From Notamacropus eugenii (lineage: Eukaryota; Chordata; Mammalia; Diprotodontia; Macropodidae): a stretch of DNA of 64,000 bases. A model generated the notes under the pieces. The model was not told the DNA's origin. It did no database searches and saw only the letters and a list, made by a program, of their open reading frames with translations. Where the stretch lies: positions 355,722,128-355,786,127 of the forward strand of contig NC_092873.1 of assembly GCF_028372415.1 (NCBI RefSeq). Direction: 5' to 3'. Position 1 is the stretch's first letter. Each line of letters starts with the position of its first letter. Positions 36,205 through 48,336 of this stretch are shown in pieces. The translations under genes were made by a program, and so were the position numbers.

Positions 36205-37035
36205 TATAATTATTTTATTTGTTTTCAGTGTTCTACAATCATTTCCGTATATCTTAGATTTTTCCTTTCCCTCCCTCCTCCCTCCCTCGTCTTCTTTCTG
36301 GAGACAGCATGCAATCTTATATAAGTTCTACACATAAATTCCTGTTAAATACATTTTCACTTTAGTCATGTTGAATAGAAGAATTAAAATGAATGGGAGA
36401 AACCACAAAACAGAGCAAAACATAACACAAAAGAAAATGGTCTGCTTCGTTCTGTGATCCAGTTCCATAGTTCTTTCTCTGGATGTGGAAGGTGCTTTGC
36501 TTCAAAAGTTCATTGGGAATTTTTTAGATCCTTGCATTGCTATGAAGGACTAAGTCTACCAGAAAAATTCCTCATACGCTGTGGTTGTTACTAAGTTCTC
36601 TTGGTTCTGCTCCTTTCGCTCAGCATCAGTTCATGTAAATGTTTCCAGGCCTCTCTGAAGTCTTCCTGTTCATCATTTCTTATAACACAGTAGTATTCCA
36701 TTGCATTCATATACCACAACTTGTTCAACCATTCTCCAAATGATGGGCTTCCCCTTGATTTCCAGTTTTTGGCCACTACAAAGAGAGCTGGTATAAATAT
36801 TTTAGTATACGTGGGACCCTTTCCCATTTTTATGATCTCTTTGGGATTCAATCCCAGAAGCGATAATGCTAAGTATTTTTGTAGCTCTTTGGGCATAGTT
36901 CCAAATTGCTTTCTAGAATGGTTGTATTAGCTCACAGCTTCACCAGCAATGAATTAGTGTTCCAGCTATCCCACATCTCCAACATTTATCACCTTCCTAT
37001 TTTGTCATGTTAGCCAATCTGATAGGTGTGATGTC
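36205..37035 (-). mobile_element. L1 ORF2 C-terminus and 3' end, antisense
   Basis: The minus-strand frame at 36,591-36,896 encodes KNWKSRGSPSFGEWLNKLW and MNAMEYYCVIRND, the conserved end of L1 ORF2. The 3' UTR lies at 36,205-36,590. No intact ORF2. Confidence 0.9.
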
Positions 37036-37199
37036 TACCTTCTCATTTTATAAGTGAGGAAATTGAAGTCTAGATAGCTTGAGCAACTTCTCCTAGGTCA
37101 TCCAGGTAGGTTGGAAGATAGAGGGTTCAAACCAAATTTGGTCCTCTGACTCAGAGTCCAGTGGGATATGTTTCTCTTCAGTGCCTATAAGATTTATAA

Positions 37200-38300
37200 A
37201 GACATGTCACACATCAATTAAGATAGTGGAGTGAAAAGAAGCAGCACAGCATCCTTCATAGCTGCTCCCATAAAGATCTCAGAAGAATGTTAGACCGAAT
37301 AGTTTGGTTTGTAGAAACTCATAGGCAAGTGACCAGAGCAGGAGCTGTGGATGGGTGACCCAGGGTCTTAGAGCCAGACACTGGTAGAAAGAGTTGTGGT
37401 GCTGTCCCTCTAAAACCCAGGGAGGGGAGAATTATAGTACATAGTTGTTCTGAACCTGCAGAACCTTTTATCTGGTTGATCGGAGGAATGGGGCCAGCAG
37501 TTGGGTATTGGAGCTCCCCTCAGAGCGATGTCTGTAGCTGACTTGTTGACTTGTTTTTCATGACTTTTTTGCATCACTCTTGTTTCTTTTCCCAATTTTT
37601 GCTCTACTTACTTTCAAAATCCTTTTTGAGCTCTTCCATGGCCTGAGACCAATTCATATTTTTCTTGGAGGCTCTGGATGTAGGAGCTTTGACTCTGTAG
37701 TCTGATTCTTTTTCCAGTTTTTGCTCATTTCCCCAGCCATTTACTTGACTTTTGAGCTCTTATCAAGGTAGTTTTCTGCTTCCAGTGGAGGTGGAGGGGG
37801 GTGTACTTTCAGCCACTTGATACCCCCACAATCTGTGGGCCTAGAGCTCCAGAAATAGCAGCAGCTGTGGCTTCAGTGGGCTCCTCCACCCCCTCTGCTG
37901 CCCTGGGAATGGGACCAGACCACTTTACTCTCTCATACAGGTCCAACAGGCTTTTGATGTTCTAATTTGTCCTTGGCATTTTGAGGTTGTGAAGTCTGAA
38001 AACCGCCACAGGTGGCAGAGATTTAGTCCCCCCCTACCCTCCCAGGCCTGCTCAGATCCCATCTGTTCTGGCATGGCCCATGCTATACTTTGCTGTGCTC
38101 CCAGTTGGTGCTATAGATGTTTCCCTTCGACCTTCCAGGCTGTCTTGGGCTAGAGATTTGGTTCATACCATAATTCTGTGAGTTCTGTAGCTCCAGAATT
38201 TGTTTATTCATTTTTACAGGTATTTGACTGGGCTTGGGGGAGAACTCTAGCAAGTCCCTGCCTGATCTTGGCTGTGTCCCCTGTAGTACCTTTATCAGAA
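37200..38300 (-). repeat. Probable L1 5' UTR/ORF1-region sequence
   Basis: 37,555-38,295 ends 'gatcttggctgtgtcccct', resembling the antisense of a LINE 5' end. 37,215-37,545 starts 'aagatagtggagtgaaaag', which looks like a sense-strand 5' end. Two opposed 5' pieces, or two elements; the assignment is from memory of marsupial L1s. Confidence 0.35.
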
Positions 38301-40057
38301 CTGGATTTGGGAGCCTTGATAGCTCAAGAGGATAAAGGTGAGAATTGACTCCTTAGACTGCTTAGGATCTGCTAAAAGTTTTCAGCATCCTGGCCTGAGC
38401 AGTTGTGATCTTTAAAGAACACAGTATGCAGTGCCCAGGGAACAGTGAAATGACACCAATAGTACAGGCCAGGATCAAACAAGGACACAAAAGTCCCACC
38501 AGAAATGTAGAGCCTACACCTAATAATACAAAGTCCTAATTTGGGAAGTAAGTCTGGAAGAATGAGTGAACAAAAAAAAGATAAAGAGCTGTTATGATGC
38601 CAGGGATATCCAGGACACAAATGCTAAAAAACTCCAAAACACCTACAAGCTAAGCTTCAAAGAAAAACAAATCTTGTCTGTAATATCAGTTATATTTTCT
38701 AAAAAGATATGAAACAGGATTTTTAAAAAAAGACCTGCCTATATTCTGTATTAGAAAAATTTGGAAGAGTACTATCTGATTTTCATTTCAAAATTAGACT
38801 CTCAAGGTTGGGAATAGCTTAAAGCTTGATTTCAGGTGGCAAACATAGAGCAGTGGAAGCGGCAGTATTGTTGAACTAGAGGAGGATGATCTTAAGATCC
38901 TATCTGAAGGAACACATGCTAAGGTTTGCCATTGTAGTTTTAATAGATCAAAAAGTACTAGCTTTAAAATTCTTTAAAAGACTCATACTTTTTTCCCCTG
39001 ATCCCTACAGTGTTGTATATTCAGAAGGTATATTCATGTGAGGAAACCTGTGTAGGGAAGAATAGCAAAGAGCATATAGGTGAAGATCAGAAATTATCTT
39101 GTGGTCAGAACATCAGTGGTCAGTAGACCCTCGAAACAGATGAAAGAAATAGTTGAGTTCAGGAAATAGATCACAACCTGGCACAGAGGCTTGATGTAGT
39201 AGTAATAGGAGACTTCAATTACACAGATGTCTGATGGTGTTCTCTCTCTGCCATAACTTGTTGTCTTGCGTTAATGGTAATTTGATCCTTCAAAAGGCAG
39301 AGGACCAACAAAGAGAAATTTTATCCTAGATCTAATTCTCACTCACAAGTTGCCAGAGTAGAAATCATAGGAAACCTCCCTCCTAGACTGTGATAGAGGA
39401 GAGGAAAGCTGAGCATAGTGTTGCATGAAACCTTTATTTTTGAAAAGCATATTTCAAAGAGTTCTAAGGAATGATAGATAGGATCCCATGAACTAAAAAA
39501 TACTACAGGTGAAGTCTTAAGAATGAAATTTAACTGGGAAACTTAAATGAAATTCTGAAGTCACAAAGGAAACAATTGAATGAGAAAGAAAAATGGGAAT
39601 TGTCTGAAGAGACTGGTGGAGATGTGTACAGGAATTTACACCAAATCCCCCCGCCCCTCAACATAGATTTCAGAAAGATGGAAGCAAAGACAGAGGACAA
39701 ATATGAATGTACCATGGACCTATAAAAATAGCGTTGAGTACTCAAGCTTAGAGCTGAGGCTGGCAAGATAAGCTAAAAGTAACAAAGGAAATGTTTTGTT
39801 TTTAAGCTTTATTGTGGGGGTGGGAGGAAGGAGGATAGAATTCAGGTAAAAGAAGGGAAGATCAGAATAAAAGGATGGGACTTAGGGTAGATGGGATGAT
39901 AACTGACCACAGGGAAAAGGAAGAACTTCTCTGATCTTTTTTTGCTTCTGTTTTCTATGACAAGGAGAATGTCCTTTTTTGACTGTAAATGCCAGAACAA
40001 AAATGGCCATGGGGAGATGATACCCAAGATAAGGAGATGGTCAGAGAGCATCTGTTG

Positions 40058-40271
40058 AGGGTTTATTAACCATTTTTATGTAATCGACCCTTTTACTAGT
40101 TGGGTAAAGCCTACGAAGCCCTTCTCAGAATAATGATTTGTTACTTATCTTTATAATTGAAGGAAATGCTGAATTTGAATTAGAGGTTAGTTAAAGATAA
40201 AATGGTTTTCCTCTCTGTGCTCTTAGATCCTTTGAAATCTATCCATGGAACTCTTAGATTAAGAATTCCTG
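40058..40271 (+). mobile_element. Short DNA-transposon-like element, copy 4
   Basis: 'tttattaaccatttttatg', 'gttgggtaaagcctacgaa', 'aattgaaggaaatgctgaat' and 'cttagattaagaattcctg'. Shares its interior with copy 3. Confidence 0.55.
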
Positions 40272-40479
40272 ATCTAGTTTCTCTTGATGAGTTAATTGTC
40301 TCAAATGAACTACCTACTTTGGGTATTGATAGAACTTATGGACGTGATTACTGACCCATAGTCAGTGACATTTGAAATGCTAAAGAATTTGAAAGGTACC
40401 ACAGTCCTGAAGAAGGTACAGGTCCCAATTTTCAAAAAGAAAGAAAACAGAGCTTGAAAACTATTCTCTGAGCTTGACT

Positions 40480-40903
40480 TCAGTTCAACAACAGGCATTT
40501 ATTAAGTGCTTACTATGTGCTAGTGTAATAAGCACTGGGAATACAAATTCAAACGAAAAGACCAGCCATCCTTCATTTTCCACCATGAGTCAGCTGCTTT
40601 CTTTCTCTGTTCCTGCAGCCCTCCCTTCTTCCACTTGTGAATTCCTCCTGGAACCTCCATTTTGAGAAAGAGCCCAGATTATCCATCCAGCATTTTCCAG
40701 ATTACCCTGAACAACTGTGCCCTTGCCCATCTACCAGTTACCTCTCCCCTTCTCCCTTTTCAGTTGCCTTTTATGTGTTATCTCTTTCCATTCTTTGAGG
40801 GCCGGTACTGCCTTCTTTTTACTCATGTTTGTAGCCCCATTCTTTAACACAATGCCTGGCACAGAATAAGTACTTAATGAATACTTATTGATTTGACTTG
40901 ACT
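40480..40903 (+). repeat. L2-type LINE pieces
   Basis: 'ggcatttattaagtgcttac' opens an L2 tail. From 40,530 to 40,900 the text ends 'cacaatgcctggcacagaat', 'aagtacttaatgaatactta', the end of the L2 family. Confidence 0.6.
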
Positions 40904-40904
40904 T

Positions 40905-41275
40905 CTCGGGCATTTTTTTTTTTTTTTAGCAGATTATACATGAGCAGTCATGCACATGTATATGCATGTTTCTATATTAGTCATGTTATGAAAGAAAACA
41001 CAGACCAAAAAAAACCCCAAACAAGAAAAAAAAAGTATGCTTCAGTCTGCATTCAGACTCTTATCAGTTTTTTCTCCAGAGGTGGGTAGCGTTTTCATCC
41101 TGAGTCATTTGGAATTGTCTTAGATCATTGTATTGCTGAGAATAGTTAAGTCATTTGATCATCATGCAGTCTTGCTGTTACTGTTTACAGTGTTCTCTTG
41201 GTTTTGCATAGAAGTCTTTCCAGGTTTTTCTGAAAGCACCCTGCTTGTCATTTCTTGTAGCACAGTAGTATTAGG
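40905..41275 (-). repeat. L1 3'-end fragment, antisense
   Basis: 'attagtcatgttatgaaaga', 'gcttcagtctgcattcagac', 'gtatgcttcag', 'ttacagtgttctcttggttt' and 'catttcttgtagcacagtag'. It has a T-run at its left end. Confidence 0.8.
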
Positions 41276-42059
41276 AGCTTATGTTCTAATGGAGGAAGAT
41301 AGCACATAAAAGGGAGCAGAAAAGGGTAGGAAGGAGAGAAGGGGCCCTCCAGAAGGCATGGAAGACAAGTTAGAGTTAGGGGCAGATCCAGGAGAGTGCC
41401 AGAGGTTCCAGGAAGAACTCGCCAATTGGAGGATCCGGCTGCTGATGCATAGAGGAGAGGTCAGTTCCTGGGAAATTACAGAATGTTTATAAATGTCCAG
41501 AAAGGAGAAAATGGTTAATACAAAGAGCTAGCGTGGTTTCCTCAAGGACAGGTCAAACCTGACCAACCTCATTTCTTTTTTTTTGACAAGTTTAATCACC
41601 TCGTAGTCTAGAGAGGAATGCTGTAGGTAAGTTTACCTAGATTTTATTTTATTTAAAAAAACCACATTTGATTTTTTTTTATCACTGTGACTTCCCCATG
41701 ACATCTCGCCTTTTTTTCCCAGTATATAATCCTCTAGTAACAAATAAGGATAGTCAGACAAAACAGATCATCACATTGGCCATGTCTGAAAATAAATGTT
41801 TTATTTCACACTTAGAGACCAGTACCTCTTTTCCAGAAATCAAGAGTTAGGCTTCGCCATCAGTGCTGTGAAGTCATGTTAGAATACTACATTTATCACT
41901 ATACTGAAGTCTTTCAGCTTTACTTAGTGTTTAGCAAAGCACTTGATAAAGTATTTCATATTATTCTTATAGGAGAGATGTAGATTATATTATAATAATT
42001 GGATGGATTTAGAACTGATTAGATGACTATAATCAGACTATTCATTAATGATTCAGTAT

Positions 42060-42310
42060 CGAGATTGCCAAGTTAAGTCAGCAAGCAGTTTTTAAGGCTT
42101 GCTGTGTGCTACACACTAGAAATACAAATACAAGTAGAAAGACAAACTCCGTCTTCAAGGAGCTTCTGTTCTAATGAGGGAAGACACCACAAAAGGGAGC
42201 TGCAAAGCAGGGAAAGGGGACTGGGCATGGTAAAGAACACCCAGAGAAGTAGGAGTAAAGGCCTGCATATCCTCCTAAAAATGGAGGTTCTGTGGAAGTA
42301 GAGGCCCTAA
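42060..42310 (+). repeat. L2-like repeat piece
   Basis: 'ttaaggcttgctgtgtgcta', 'aaatacaaatacaagtagaa', 'tcaaggagcttctgttctaa'. Diverged. Confidence 0.5.
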
Positions 42311-42539
42311 GATCCTAGACCTCCCCCAACCTCCCATTCAGATTTGTAAATTGAATTAGATGCTAGAATCCAAAAAGGTATTGAAAGACTTGAACTGAAC
42401 ATAGGTTGAATTCACTAAGATGAACTTCATGTAAGAATGTAAGCTCTTTGAGGACAAGCATGTTTCCAGTCCTTATAGCAGTATTTGGCACATAGTAAAT
42501 TTAGTAAATTTAAAATATATGAAATATATTAATGTAAAG

Positions 42540-43000
42540 GAGGAATGTTATTGTGCTGTGAGAAATGAAGAAAGGATGAAGTCAAAGACATTTTAGAGAA
42601 CTTATGTGAACTGACGCAGGCTGAAATAAGCAGAACCGGGAGTATTTATGCAATGTGACTATAACATGGTAAAGGAAAACAGCTTTCAAAGACTTACGAA
42701 CTCTGTTAAGTGTAGTGACCTGTCATAACTCCTAAACACTTATGGATGAATCTGTTCTCTCCCATACACATTGCTTACTTTATTCTTAGCTCTCTGCTCC
42801 TTCTAAGATGAAAGGAAGAAATCTCTTGTCTTTTTAGATAAAGACAAAGCCCCACGGCTCCGAGGGCAATGGGAAACTCTTGGGAATTTTATCTTTCCAT
42901 AACAACTCTAATCTCCAGTGCCAGGCCAGCGTACTTATTAGGATCATTATATGAAAGGGTTTTTATTTTTTGTCAGGAAGTGGAGTAATATAGGGAGGAA
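42540..43000 (+). repeat. L1 3' UTR fragment, sense
   Basis: 'tgtgctgtgagaaatgaag', 'gaacttatgtgaactgacg', 'aagcagaaccgggagtattt' match the distal L1 end seen at 45.4 and 50.6 kb. The following 43,000-44,450 shows nothing clear. Confidence 0.65.
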
Positions 43001-44454
43001 TGGAAGGGGTAAGGTAGTGGTAGTTTTAGAGAAAAAGGAAAGAGAAAAGCATCAGTGACTTAAATAACTAGGAACGAGCAGGAGTAATTTCAGAAGGGAA
43101 CATAAGCAGGAGGGCAATGGTGGAAATACATTGTTAAATTTTAAATATGCAAAAAATCCAAGCTCCAGGGAGAGATTTACTACTTCATATATAGTCCCCT
43201 TTTTTTGTTCTTTGTGTGACTGAATGTTCATATTGGTTGATATTAGGTTTATAATAATAAAAAGTAACATTTTTCAAAAGTAGTTTTAAAAAGTAGTCCT
43301 TCAGCTTGGGAAGAGTTTTAATATTATTGTAGGTACCCGAATTATCCATATGCAACCTAACCATTTGTACAACATCTTATTTTCTCTGACTTAGGAGTGA
43401 GTTTTCATTCCAGTATGTAAAATTTGATTCTCTATTAAAGTTTTGTAGTGCTTGGAATGGAATTAACTGACTTTGGGGGGAATTTTTCAGTTTTTATGTA
43501 GTTGGTCTTGGCATCTTTTCTTGGGAACTCTGCTCTCCCCTTAGGTTATTGTGGATGAATGTTTTTCTTCTAAATGGTACTTTAGCTTTTGAGCTTTGTG
43601 TTCTAGTTTCTGCTTGCACCTCGCTGGTATTAAAAAACATACTGGAAAACAAGATTGTCTCCTCTCCCCCACCCATCTTCTTGAAGAGCCAGTTCTGACA
43701 GAAGGAGTGGCCCTTTTCAGGGTTAGAATTTTGAGTTGGCTGTGACCTCATCATTGCCAAATGCAGTGGCCTTTTAAAATTCCCTGGCTCTTACTAGCCT
43801 TGAGACCTTAAGTCACTGATTATTTCTTAGACTCTGATTTCTTAGTTGTAAAATGGGGTTCATAATTTCCCCAGTACTTCCCTTCTAGGATTATTCAAAC
43901 TATCATAAAAGTCTATCAAGTACTTGGCAAACTCTTAAAGGACTGAGTTGTAATTCCTGACTGTCCTTAACTGTTTTATACTCACCACCTTCTGGATGTG
44001 CCTTCCTGTCTTTGCTGCCAACATAGGACACTTACTTATTTTCTTCCTGCTTGTCTGTCTATTTCTTTCCTGCCTCTGCTGTTTTCATCTTGGGTTGGGA
44101 TAGGGTTGGGGATTGAGGTCTGTTTGTTTATGAAGAGATTCATAACTTGAGAAATCTCATTTGCCCCTTCAGCTATCAGCTCTTAACAGATGACCCCCAA
44201 ATCTGAACCTTGACCTCAGACCTCTCTCTGAATTACAGATTAAAGATCCAAAAAGTCTTTACAGACTGCTATGAATTTAATAAGATAACATTTAATAGTT
44301 TGTACACTTGGGTTAAAAAAAAGTCAAATTCAGAAGTATAGAAATTTCTGGCTGGATAACAGGTCTTGTGAAAGATTGGTTAGTGGATTGCAAACTCAGT
44401 TTAAGTCAGCGACAGGAAATGGCCTTCAAAAATGCCAGTGTGGTTTTTAAAAAA

Positions 44455-44760
44455 TTTGCAAATGAACATTTTTAAGTACCTGCTATTTGCCAGACATTGT
44501 ATTAGATGGTAATGATAAAAAGACAAACAGTGAAATAGTCCCTGGTCTTTAAGGAGCATATATTCTTTTGGGGAGAACTTTCATGTATAAATAGATACTG
44601 AGTAAATCCATATTAATTACAAAGTGGTTATGGTGGAAGCGCCTTTGGAGTTAGGGAGGTCAGGAAAAGTTTTATGAGGAAGATGTTTAACTGAGTCTTG
44701 AAGTAAGGGCTAATATGAAGCTGAAGATTTTAGGGTATGTCAAGGCATCTATTGTTCTTA
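44455..44760 (+). repeat. L2-type LINE 3' end
   Basis: 'aagtacctgctatttgccag', 'gtccctggtctttaaggag', 'aggaaaagttttatgaggaa'. Confidence 0.55.
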
Positions 44761-44789
44761 AATAGGCGATTTTTTTACTGTACTCTCCC

Positions 44790-45210
44790 CAGGTCAGAGC
44801 ATATATCGTATTCTTTGTTCAATTCTTCGTGTATTTTAGAAAGGACTTGACAAACTGAAGAAAGTCCCAGAGGAGAGTGATTAGACTGAGGAGACAGTAG
44901 TATAAGATTGGTTGAAAGAATTGGGGATGGTTAACCTAGAGAAGAAAATACAAGTTGTAGGAGAGAAATGATAACCATCCCCAAGGATTATTATGTGGAA
45001 GAGAGAGTAGACTTGTCCTAGTTGGCTCCAGGGAGAACTAAGAGGATATATGGAAGCTGCTGAGAGGTAGATTTCAGCTCATTGAAATGAAAAACTTATA
45101 ATTGAAATTGTCCAAAAGTGGAGTGAACTTCTTTGGAAAGTAACACCTTCCTCATCTTACCTCTTTCAGAAGATGCTGTATGACCACTTATTGAGGATAT
45201 TGTAAATGTG
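44790..45210 (+). repeat. CR1/L3-type LINE 3' end, sense
   Basis: 'aaaggacttgacaaactga', 'gtcccagaggagagtgatt', 'ggttaacctagagaagaaa', 'tagttggctccagggagaac' and 'ccaaaagtggagtgaactt'. It may be the distal part of the element at 39.1-42.1 kb. Confidence 0.65.
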
Positions 45211-45395
45211 CTTCTTTGTTGTACTACAAACTATAAAAATACTTGTAACTTCTACATATATATCTCACAGTGAGTAACTTACTAGCCTGCCAGAACTACC
45301 TGTTGAGAATGGCGATTACTACTAATTGTAGTAATAGATTTAGAGCTGGAAGGAAAGAAGGGAGGAGAATAAGTATTCATTAAGTGTCTACTATG

Positions 45396-46019
45396 ATCCC
45401 CAAGAGATCATAAAAATGGGAAAGGGTCCCACATGTACAAAAGTATTTATAGCAGCACTCTTTGTGGTGGGCAAAAACTGGAAATTAAGGGTATGCCCAT
45501 CAATTGGGGAATGGCTGAATAAATTGCGGTATATGAATGTAATGGAATACTATTGTACTATAAGAAATGATGAACACAGAGGCCTGGAAAGACTTATACA
45601 ATGAACAAAAGGATCTGAACCAGAACTTTGTACACAGCAACAACCACAGTGTGTGAGGATTTTTTTCTGGTCAACTTAGAACTTCATTGCAATGCAAGGA
45701 CTTAAAAAATTCCCAATGGTCTTTTAAGGCAAAATGCTTTCACATCCAGAGAAAGAACTATGGATTTCAATTGCAGAATGTAGCAAATCATTTTCTTTTG
45801 TATTATGTTTTGGTTTGTTTTATGATTTCTTCCATTCATTGTAATTCTTCTATGCAACATGACTATGGTGGAAATGTGTTTAATAGGAATGTATATGTAG
45901 AACCTATATAAAATTGTATGCCATCTCAGAGGGGGAGGGGGAGGGAGGGGAAAAAAAAATCTAAGTTATATCATAGTGATTGTAGAACGCTGAAAGTAAA
46001 TAAAATAAAAAAAAAAATG
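45396..46019 (+). mobile_element. L1 3'-truncated insertion with poly(A), sense, inside a MIR
   Basis: ORF2 end (GKNWKLRVCPSIGEWLNKL, MNVMEYYCTIRND at 45,470-45,575) then 3' UTR and an A-rich tail. Flanked by AAGTGTCTACTATG (45,382-45,395) and AAGTGTCTACTGTG (46,020-46,033), a target-site duplication with one mismatch. Confidence 0.88.
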
Positions 46020-46147
46020 AAGTGTCTACTGTGGGCCGGGAACTGTGCTAAGTGCTTTACAAATGCCTCATTTGATCCTCACAGCCCTTGGAGGTAAGTG
46101 CTATTGTTAACCCTATTTTATAGTTGAGGAAATTGAGGCAAATATAC
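46020..46147 (+). repeat. MIR-type SINE (right half of the L1 target)
   Basis: 'gggaactgtgctaagtgctt', 'tcatttgatcctcacagccc', 'tttatagttgaggaaattga'. Its left end is at about 45,370-45,395, across the L1. Confidence 0.8.
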
Positions 46148-46150
46148 CGT

Positions 46151-46164
46151 CTATCTATCTATCC

Positions 46165-46227
<63 letters not shown>

Positions 46228-46274
46228 CATCCATCCATCCATCCATCCATCCATCCATCCATCCATCCATCCAT
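46151..46274 (+). repeat. Tetranucleotide microsatellite (CTAT)n then (CCAT)n
   Basis: (CTAT)n to about 46,225, then (CCAT)n to about 46,274; starts at the 3' edge of the MIR. Confidence 0.97.
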
Positions 46275-46389
46275 CTATATATCTATATACACACACCATG
46301 TCTCCATTGCTTTCTATGTGATATTTTTGATTTCTTCAGTGGCACTGGTAGTCTGACTGCTGTGTAAGCAATACCAGTAAAATGTTAAT

Positions 46390-46950
46390 ATTGAAAAAGT
46401 GACCTTTAATGAGAAGCTTGGGGTTGCTGAAAGAACTTTAAAAGAACTTTGCCATTTCCTTGAAAGCAATATAATCTGCTTTTCTTCAGCTTTTCAGCTT
46501 TTAACTCTAGGCTCAGTTCATTGTTTATCTGTACTGTTTCCTTCAGATCTACACACTGTTGGACAGGCTCTATAGGGTGTCCTTCCAAATACGTGTTAGA
46601 ATCTAGGTAATAGAAATTCTTCACCTCCTAGTTTTTTTCCTGTGTATGTGGACAGACCAAATTCCTTTGAGAAATTTTAAGGCTCTTGTCAAGTGCCTTT
46701 GTGGTTTTGGAGTCTTCTGCAATCAGTACAATGTCATCAGCAAATAAGGATATGCCTCTTCAGCCATAAGGAATCCCTTTTTAATTTGGACTCTGTGCTG
46801 GCTCCCCTGTATTACCCCCTTCTTTGCCAGGACAGTGGTAAGTACCTTTAGTGAGCAAACATCTCCCTATTTTATGCTTTGCTTTCATGATAAGTATTGT
46901 CAGAGGATCGTTGAAAAAAAGGTGACTGAGACAAAATCATTAACTCCTGG
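46390..46950 (-). mobile_element. RTE-type LINE reverse-transcriptase fossil, antisense
   Basis: The minus strand reads LFADDIVLIAEDSKTTK near 46,690-46,750 (a [FY]ADD catalytic box) and, further on, VKNFYYLDSNTYLEG and INNELSLELKAEKLK. These are the RTE/BovB-like order after the ADD box. Frames are broken. Confidence 0.75.
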
Positions 46951-47029
46951 CCTATATGCCTCTTTTTCCATCGATACAAAATCTTTGTGAGTTATCTATA
47001 TACAAATCAAGGGCAGGTCTTTTTTTTTC

Positions 47030-48101
47030 CTTAAAAATTATTATTTATTTTTAGTATTCTTTTTCAGTTTTGAGTTCCAGGTTCTTTCCCTCCTGCCTGC
47101 CCCTCCTCCACTCACAAAAAAGGCAAGCAATATTGTATTAGTTATACATGTGAAGTCCTGTGAAACATTTCTATATTAGCTATATTGTTAAAAAAAAAAA
47201 GAAGCAAAAAATTATAAATTGAGAAAGTTGTATTTCATTTTACAGGGTTCATTAGTTCTCTCTTTGGAGGTGGATAGCATTTTTTCATCCAGTCCTTTGG
47301 AGTTGTCTTGGACTATTGTGTTGATCAAAGTAGCCAAGTTTTTCACCATTGATCATCATTACAACATTGCTGTTACTAGCACAATGATCTCTTGGGTCCT
47401 TTGCACTCCTTTTGCATCAGTTCATATAGGTCTCGCTGTGTTTTGTTTTGTTTTTTTTCCCTGAAATCATCACCCCTCTCATTTTCTAGAACATAATAGT
47501 ATTCCATCACAGTCATATATTGCAACTTGTTCAGCCATTCCTCAATTGATGAGCATACCCTCAGTCTCCAATTCTTTGCCACCACAAAAAGAGCTGCTAG
47601 AAATATTTTTGTACATGTAAGTTCTTTTCCTTTTTTGATCTCTTTAGGATACAGACCTAGTAGTGGTATTACACAGTCAAAGGGTATGCACAGTTTTTAT
47701 AGCCCTTTGGGCCTAGTTCCAACTTGTTTTCCACAATGGTTGGACTAGTTCCCTACTGTACCAATAGTTCATTAATGCATTTATTTTTCCCTCATCCCTT
47801 CCAGCAGTTGTCATTTCTGGTAGGTGATACTTCAGAGTTGTTTTAATTTGCCTTTCTCTTATCAGTGGTGTTTTAGATAATTTTTTCATATAACTACAGA
47901 TTGCTTTGATTTTTTTTTCCCTGAAAACTGCCTATTCGTATCCTTTGAGCATTTATCAATTGGGAAATGGCTCTTATTTTTATAAATTTGACTCAGTTCT
48001 CAGTACGTATTTGGAAAATGAGTCCTTTGTCAGAGGAACTTGCTATAAAATTTTTTGAGATTACTTCATTGTGGTACTTTTTTAGTATATATACATATGT
48101 G

Positions 48102-48155
<54 letters not shown>

Positions 48156-48210
48156 AAATTTAGTTTCCCTGATTATTTCTTAGTTAAGGTCTGTTTTTGC
48201 TTTTGATTTG
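47030..48210 (-). mobile_element. L1 3' region, antisense
   Basis: The minus-strand frame at 47,376-47,585 reads VAKNWRLRVCSSIEEWLNK and MTVMEYYYV, the L1 ORF2 end; 3' UTR at 47,035-47,370. (TA)n lies within its distal part. Confidence 0.85.
48085..48156. repeat. (TA)n-rich microsatellite
   Basis: About 70 nt of TA repeats with CA/GT interruptions, in L1-derived sequence. Confidence 0.95.
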
Positions 48211-48336
48211 TCTGAGATCATCATTGCCACCCTAATGGGCAGACTTTTTGCAAGCAGTATTTAACAGCAGGTTATGTTTGTGAACACTATCTCTGGCCAC
48301 TGTCACTGTCAGATGGATTATTGTTTCTATAAGGAG

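Larger units (their letters stand above)
39100..42065 (+). mobile_element. CR1/L3-type LINE fossil, interrupted by later insertions
   Basis: At 39,200 the translation VVIGDFNYTDV resembles the endonuclease block of CR1/L3. At 41,500-41,650 'gtttcctcaaggacaggtca...tgaccaacctcatttc', and at 41,930 FSKALDKVFH, match the reverse-transcriptase part. Between them lie a MITE (40,058-40,271), an L2-type piece and an antisense L1 (40,905-41,275). Confidence 0.6.

Noticed and set aside
36591..36896. A conserved-looking 101-residue minus-strand protein
   Set aside because: It is the C-terminal end of a truncated L1 ORF2, not a host gene.
46151..46274. Regular array that might suggest a CRISPR-like structure
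   Set aside because: Simple tetranucleotide microsatellite with no spacers.
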